Assembly: GCA_963801255.1 (NCBI GenBank)
Contig: CAWDEC010000015.1
Coordinates: forward strand, 62,001 to 126,000
Direction: 5' to 3'
Source: JAICXG01 sp963801255
GTDB taxonomy: Bacteria; Verrucomicrobiota; Verrucomicrobiia; Chthoniobacterales; UBA10450
Length of the DNA: 64,000 nucleotides
The notes beneath the pieces are model-generated. The model was not told the origin of the DNA. It did no database searches and worked only from the letters and a program-made list of their open reading frames with translations. This document shows positions 60,208-64,000 of the stretch, one piece after another; within the stretch, counting starts at the first letter, position 1; each line of letters opens with the position of its first letter. Made by a program: the position numbers and the translations under genes.

Positions 60208-61695
60208 ATGAAAACCATCCGCAACATTGCCTTAGCCCTGGGTTTCGCGCTCATTCCTGCAATCCCCCTTCTCGCGGCCGACAACCCGCCGTGGCAGGTA
60301 CCGATACCTAAGACCGCTGCCGAGGTTCCCGGCCCGGTTCCGGGTAACCTGATGACCAAGGACTACGTCCAGCTCATCGGCAAAATGGCTTATGTGTGGG
60401 GTTATCCGATGGTGAACGCGCACAACCGTCGCGCGGCCTTCGCCGAAGCGCCGGAGCGTGGATATCTCGGTGGCGTCGTGCCGGTGGCGCCGATCGGTTA
60501 CAACCAGATGCTCACCGATTACGTCAAACCAGATCAGACCTTCATCGTCTGCCCGAACCAGGACGTCGTCTACGGCGGAGGATTCACCGCGCTCGACAAA
60601 GAGCCGGAGATCATCCAGGTGCCGGACTTCGGCGACCGCTTTTACGTCTACGCGATGTATGACCAGCGCACCGACGAGATAGGCCGGATCGGCAAGCAGT
60701 ACGGCACGAAGCCCGGCTTTTACATGATCGTCGGTCCAGACTGGAAGGACGAGCCTCCCATGGGCATCAATGCGGTGATTCGTTCGCCCACGAATGCGGT
60801 GTTCTTTGTCCCGCGCATCTTCAAGGATGCGACGCCCAAGGACACAGCCACCGTTCAACTGCTCATCAGCCAGGTCATGATGTATCCCCTGAGCAAGTTC
60901 GACGGGAAGATGAAGATGACGGACTACAAGAAGTCACCCGACTTCCCTGTCCCACCCGCGCCGGCCAATGCGCCCAAAGGTGAAAGCAAATGGGTGAAGC
61001 CCGAGGTCTACTTCGAACAGCTACCCGTGGTGATGAAGGAGGTGCCGCCGTTGCCTGGCGAAGAAGCGCTCTACGGTTGGATCAAGTCCGTTTGGGAAGC
61101 CGCCGACAAGAATCCGGAAACGAAGAAGGCGCTGGTCGACTCGTTCGTCGCGGCCGACGCAGAGCTGATCAAGCCTTTCTTCGAGTTTGAAACGAACGGA
61201 CGATCGGTGGGTAACGGTTGGACCGTGCCGGCGAATGCAGCGGAATGGGGAACGGACTACCTGAACCGCACGGCCATTAGTAAGTCGAGCATGTACCAGA
61301 ACACGGCTGCCGAGACGCAATACAACCTGCGCGAGCTCGACAGCGACGGGAAACCGTTCGACGGAAACAACCAATACACGGTCACGTTTGCGAAGGGACA
61401 AGTTCCGCCAGTAAAAGGCTTCTGGTCGTTGACCATGTATAACGAAGAAAAGTTCTTCTATCCGAATGAACTTCAACGTTTCTCTCTCGGCACCAAGAAT
61501 AATAAGGATTTAAAATACGCCGCCGACGGCTCGCTCACGCTTTACCTCGGCAACAAATCGCCGGGCAAAGAGAACGAAGCGAACTGGATTCCGGCGCCTG
61601 CCGCTCACTTCTCGCTCATCATGCGGCTCTATTGGCCGGAAGCACCTGTGCTCGAGGGCAAATGGATACCGCCGCAGGTCGTGAAAGCGCAGTAA
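60208..61695 (+). CDS. secreted DUF1254/DUF1214 protein
   Basis: 495 residues from ATG 60208 (60196 is also possible). Signal peptide NIALALGFALIPAIPLLAA. The DUF1254 half shows YVWGYPMVNAHNRR, LTDYVKPDQTFIVCPNQDVVYGGGF and RFYVYAMYDQRTDEIG; the DUF1214 half shows YQNTAAETQYNLREL, VPPVKGFWSLTMYNEEKFF and NWIPAPAAHFSLIMRLYWP near the end. These paired domains are of unknown function and commonly sit beside arylsulfatases. Confidence 0.9.
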   Translation: MKTIRNIALALGFALIPAIPLLAADNPPWQVPIPKTAAEVPGPVPGNLMTKDYVQLIGKMAYVWGYPMVNAHNRRAAFAEAPERGYLGGVVPVAPIGYNQMLTDYVKPDQTFIVCPNQDVVYGGGFTALDKEPEIIQVPDFGDRFYVYAMYDQRTDEIGRIGKQYGTKPGFYMIVGPDWKDEPPMGINAVIRSPTNAVFFVPRIFKDATPKDTATVQLLISQVMMYPLSKFDGKMKMTDYKKSPDFPVPPAPANAPKGESKWVKPEVYFEQLPVVMKEVPPLPGEEALYGWIKSVWEAADKNPETKKALVDSFVAADAELIKPFFEFETNGRSVGNGWTVPANAAEWGTDYLNRTAISKSSMYQNTAAETQYNLRELDSDGKPFDGNNQYTVTFAKGQVPPVKGFWSLTMYNEEKFFYPNELQRFSLGTKNNKDLKYAADGSLTLYLGNKSPGKENEANWIPAPAAHFSLIMRLYWPEAPVLEGKWIPPQVVKAQ

Positions 61696-61745
61696 CTCGT
61701 TGGGCAACACTGACTGTAAGAGGACATGGAGGCAAAGGAACAAAC

Positions 61746-64000
61746 ATGAAAACAATCAAACACATCCTCACGTCCGCGATATTCCTAGCCGCATTGGTGG
61801 CGGCTACGGCATTCGCAGAGGCTCAGCAAATCACCGGCACGCCGGGTTCACCCAGCGCCACCACAACCATTAGTGGCAAACAGATCCCCCCGCCCGATCC
61901 GCAATTCGGCGGTGTTATTAAGGATACCGCCGCGGATTCCAAACCGTATTGGCCGCCTGCGGTCGTGCCGCCGAAAGGCGCGCCCAACGTGCTCTTGATC
62001 ATGACCGACGACCAGGGCTATGGCATTACCAGCACGTTTGGCGGTGTCATCCCGACACCGGCGCTCGACCGGATCGCAAAGGCCGGGTTGCGTTACACAC
62101 AATTTCACTCAACCGCACTCTGCTCACCCACGCGCGCGGCGCTCATTACCGGTCGTAACCATCACTCCGCGGGCTTTGGCGTAATTTCCGAGCAGGCCAC
62201 CGGCTACCCGGGCTACGACAGCATCATTACCAAGGATAAAGCGACGGTTGGCGAGATCCTTAAGGAGAACGGTTACGCCACGTCCTGGTTCGGTAAGAAC
62301 CATAACACGCCAACCTATCTCTATAGCCTGGCTGGCCCCTTTGACCAATGGCCCAGCGGGATGGGCTTTGAATACTTCTACGGGTTCATGGGCGGCGAGA
62401 CTAACCAGTGGCAGCCATATCTCTTCCGCGATCATACCGCGATCTTCCCGTGGGTCGGGAAGCCCGGCTACAACCTGATCACCGACATGGCGAATGAGGC
62501 GATCAAGTATTTGACGGAATTGAACGCCGCTGCGCCGGACAAACCGTTCTTCCTTTATTATGTGCCCGGTGGCACGCACGCACCGCATCATCCGACGCCG
62601 GAATGGATAAAGAAGATCAGCGATATGCACCTCTTTGACGAGGGCTGGAACAAGCTGCGCGAAACAATCATCGCCAACCAGAAGGAGCTCGGTGTGATAC
62701 CAGAAAATACCGAACTTACTCCGTGGCCGGACAGCTTGGCGAAGTGGGATACACTCAATCCCACCGAGAAGAAGGTGTTTACCCACCAGGCAGACATATT
62801 CGGTGCTTATGTTGCGTACACGGACCACGAGATAGGCCGGGTGATCCAGGCCGTGGAAGACCTGGGCAAACTCGATAACACACTGATCATCTATATCAGC
62901 GGGGACAACGGCACCAGCGCCGAGGGCACGACGCTCGGGACGGTGTTCGATATGGCAGCGATTCAAGCCATCGACATGCCGGTTGATGCCCAGCTGAAGT
63001 TCTACGATGTCCTGGGCTCGGATCTCACCACTCCGCACATGTCCGTGGCCTGGTCATGGGCTTTCGATACGCCATTCAAATGGACCAAGCAGGTGGCGTC
63101 ATTCTTCGGCGGCACCAGACAGGGCATGGCCATCTCATGGCCAGGACACATCAAGGATTTGGGCGGCATTCGCTCGCAGTTCCATCACATTATCGACATT
63201 GCGCCGACTATTCTCGAAGCCGCTGGCATCCAGGCACCGCAGACGGTGAACGGCATCGCCCAGAAACCGATCGAAGGAGTGAGCATGGCTTACACCTTTG
63301 ACAGCGCGAACGCGAGCGCTCCCTCGAAGCGCGATACGCAATATTTCGAGATGTTTGGTAACCGCGCTCTCTACCACGATGGCTGGATCGCCGCGACGGT
63401 TCCTCCGCAACCCCCATGGCTCATGGGCACGGCCAAGATGCCTGACCTCATGACCGGCTACAAATGGGAGCTATATAACATCACCGATGACTATTCCGAG
63501 AATAACGACCTCGCCGCCAAGAATCCCGAAAAGCTGAAGGAGTTGCAGGCTCTCTTTATGGATCAGGCAAAGAAATATCAGGTTTTCCCGCTGGACAATT
63601 CAATCCTCGAGCGGGCTCTCGCGCCGCGGCCCAGCGCGACCTCCGGACGAACCGAGTTCACTTACTCCGGCGAATTGTCCGGCGTGCCCAGCGGCAATGC
63701 ACCGAACATACTCGGCAAGTCCTACTCCATTACTGCTGACGTGGAAATTCCGGCGAAGGGTGCAGATGGAATGCTTAACACAATTGGAGGACGCTTCGGG
63801 GGCTATGGTTTGTACCTGCTCAAGGGCAAACCGGTCTTCACCTACAACTTTCTCGGTTTGGAACGCTTTCGCTGGGAGAGTCCGGCAGGCGCTGACGCCG
63901 GGCAAGCACACCATCGTGTTTGACTTCAAATACGATGGGCCCGGGATGGCCAAAGGCGGCACGGGTGCCCTCTCGGTGGACGGCAAAGAAGTGGCCAAGA
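61746..64000 (+). CDS. secreted arylsulfatase (third), frameshifted and cut by window edge
   Basis: A long-form sulfatase starting at ATG 61746 with a signal peptide (ILTSAIFLAALVAATAFA). Motifs: VLLIMTDDQGYGITSTFGG, STALCSPTRAALITGRN, FGKNHNTPTYLY and IIYISGDNGTSAEG. The reading frame breaks at 63888/63889: an extra G turns ESPA-ALTPGKHTIVFDFKYDG into a 12-residue false ending with a stop at 63923. With that base removed the normal C-terminal beta domain continues past the right edge. Either an indel error or a real break; the catalytic part is complete. Confidence 0.88.

Noticed and set aside
62124..63038. 304-codon open frame on the minus strand
   Set aside because: Antisense to the third sulfatase, whose motifs are unmistakable on the plus strand.
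1..64000. CRISPR array, insertion sequence, integrase or phage genes
   Set aside because: No regularly spaced direct repeats, no transposase or integrase motifs and no terminal inverted repeats were seen.

Overview
The window looks like one contig from a soil-type member of the Verrucomicrobiota, probably Chthoniobacterales-like. This is an inference. It rests on a moderately GC-rich Gram-negative gene set with heptose and KDO synthesis for LPS, a DUF5069 protein, an abundance of secreted beta-propeller proteins, and a long secreted dehydrogenase with the C-terminal repeat typical of that group. No rRNA, tRNA, CRISPR array, transposase or phage gene was seen.

Layout. 0-4 kb: the 5' end of a secreted amidohydrolase, then enoyl-CoA hydratase, HMG-CoA lyase and an acyl-CoA carboxylase beta subunit (a leucine/isovalerate degradation set). 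4-15 kb: housekeeping genes (manC, ruvX, truA), a large hybrid histidine kinase, nuoB-nuoC, an unusual nucleoside-phosphorylase/membrane fusion, a pgpH-like HD phosphodiesterase and phoH. 15-23.5 kb: two secreted unknowns, then hldA-gmhB-kdsB-pyrG (LPS core heptose, KDO and the CTP to activate KDO), sua5, purK and purE. 23.6-30 kb: secreted BNR-repeat proteins, one with a dockerin-like tail, around a frameshifted acyl-CoA dehydrogenase. 30-37 kb: clpB and dnaE. 37-47.5 kb: an MsrB-fold protein lacking its catalytic Cys, an orphan CHASE3-PAS sensor divergent from a membrane-anchored YheO-like PAS protein, and a secreted copper-protein set (multicopper oxidase, galactose-oxidase-like protein, cupredoxin-dehydrogenase fusion). 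47.5-54.5 kb: small stress or detoxification genes (alpha/beta hydrolase, Tat-exported metallo-beta-lactamase-fold protein, NmrA-like protein, DUF5069, cupin, small lipoproteins). 54.6-64 kb: a formylglycine-generating enzyme with three arylsulfatases, an outer-membrane barrel and a DUF1254/DUF1214 protein.

The most striking signal is not a gene. The asymmetric nonamer GCCTAACGA (reverse TCGTTAGGC) occurs 38 times exactly, against about 0.5 expected, in balanced orientation (18 on +, 20 on -), mostly inside genes and in every reading frame. It behaves like a DNA-uptake-type or other genome-wide signature. It is absent from three blocks (about 22.9-31.7, 37.4-44.4 and 55.1-64 kb), which are largely accessory and may be recent acquisitions. 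A second signal is the palindrome GGTAACA-N4-TGTTACC, present twice exactly and once imperfectly, 55-68 bp upstream of start codons of secreted or small proteins. Several genes (gmhB, the acyl-CoA dehydrogenase twice, the last sulfatase, possibly the formylglycine-generating enzyme) each carry what looks like a one-base insertion, so either assembly indels or gene decay must be considered.
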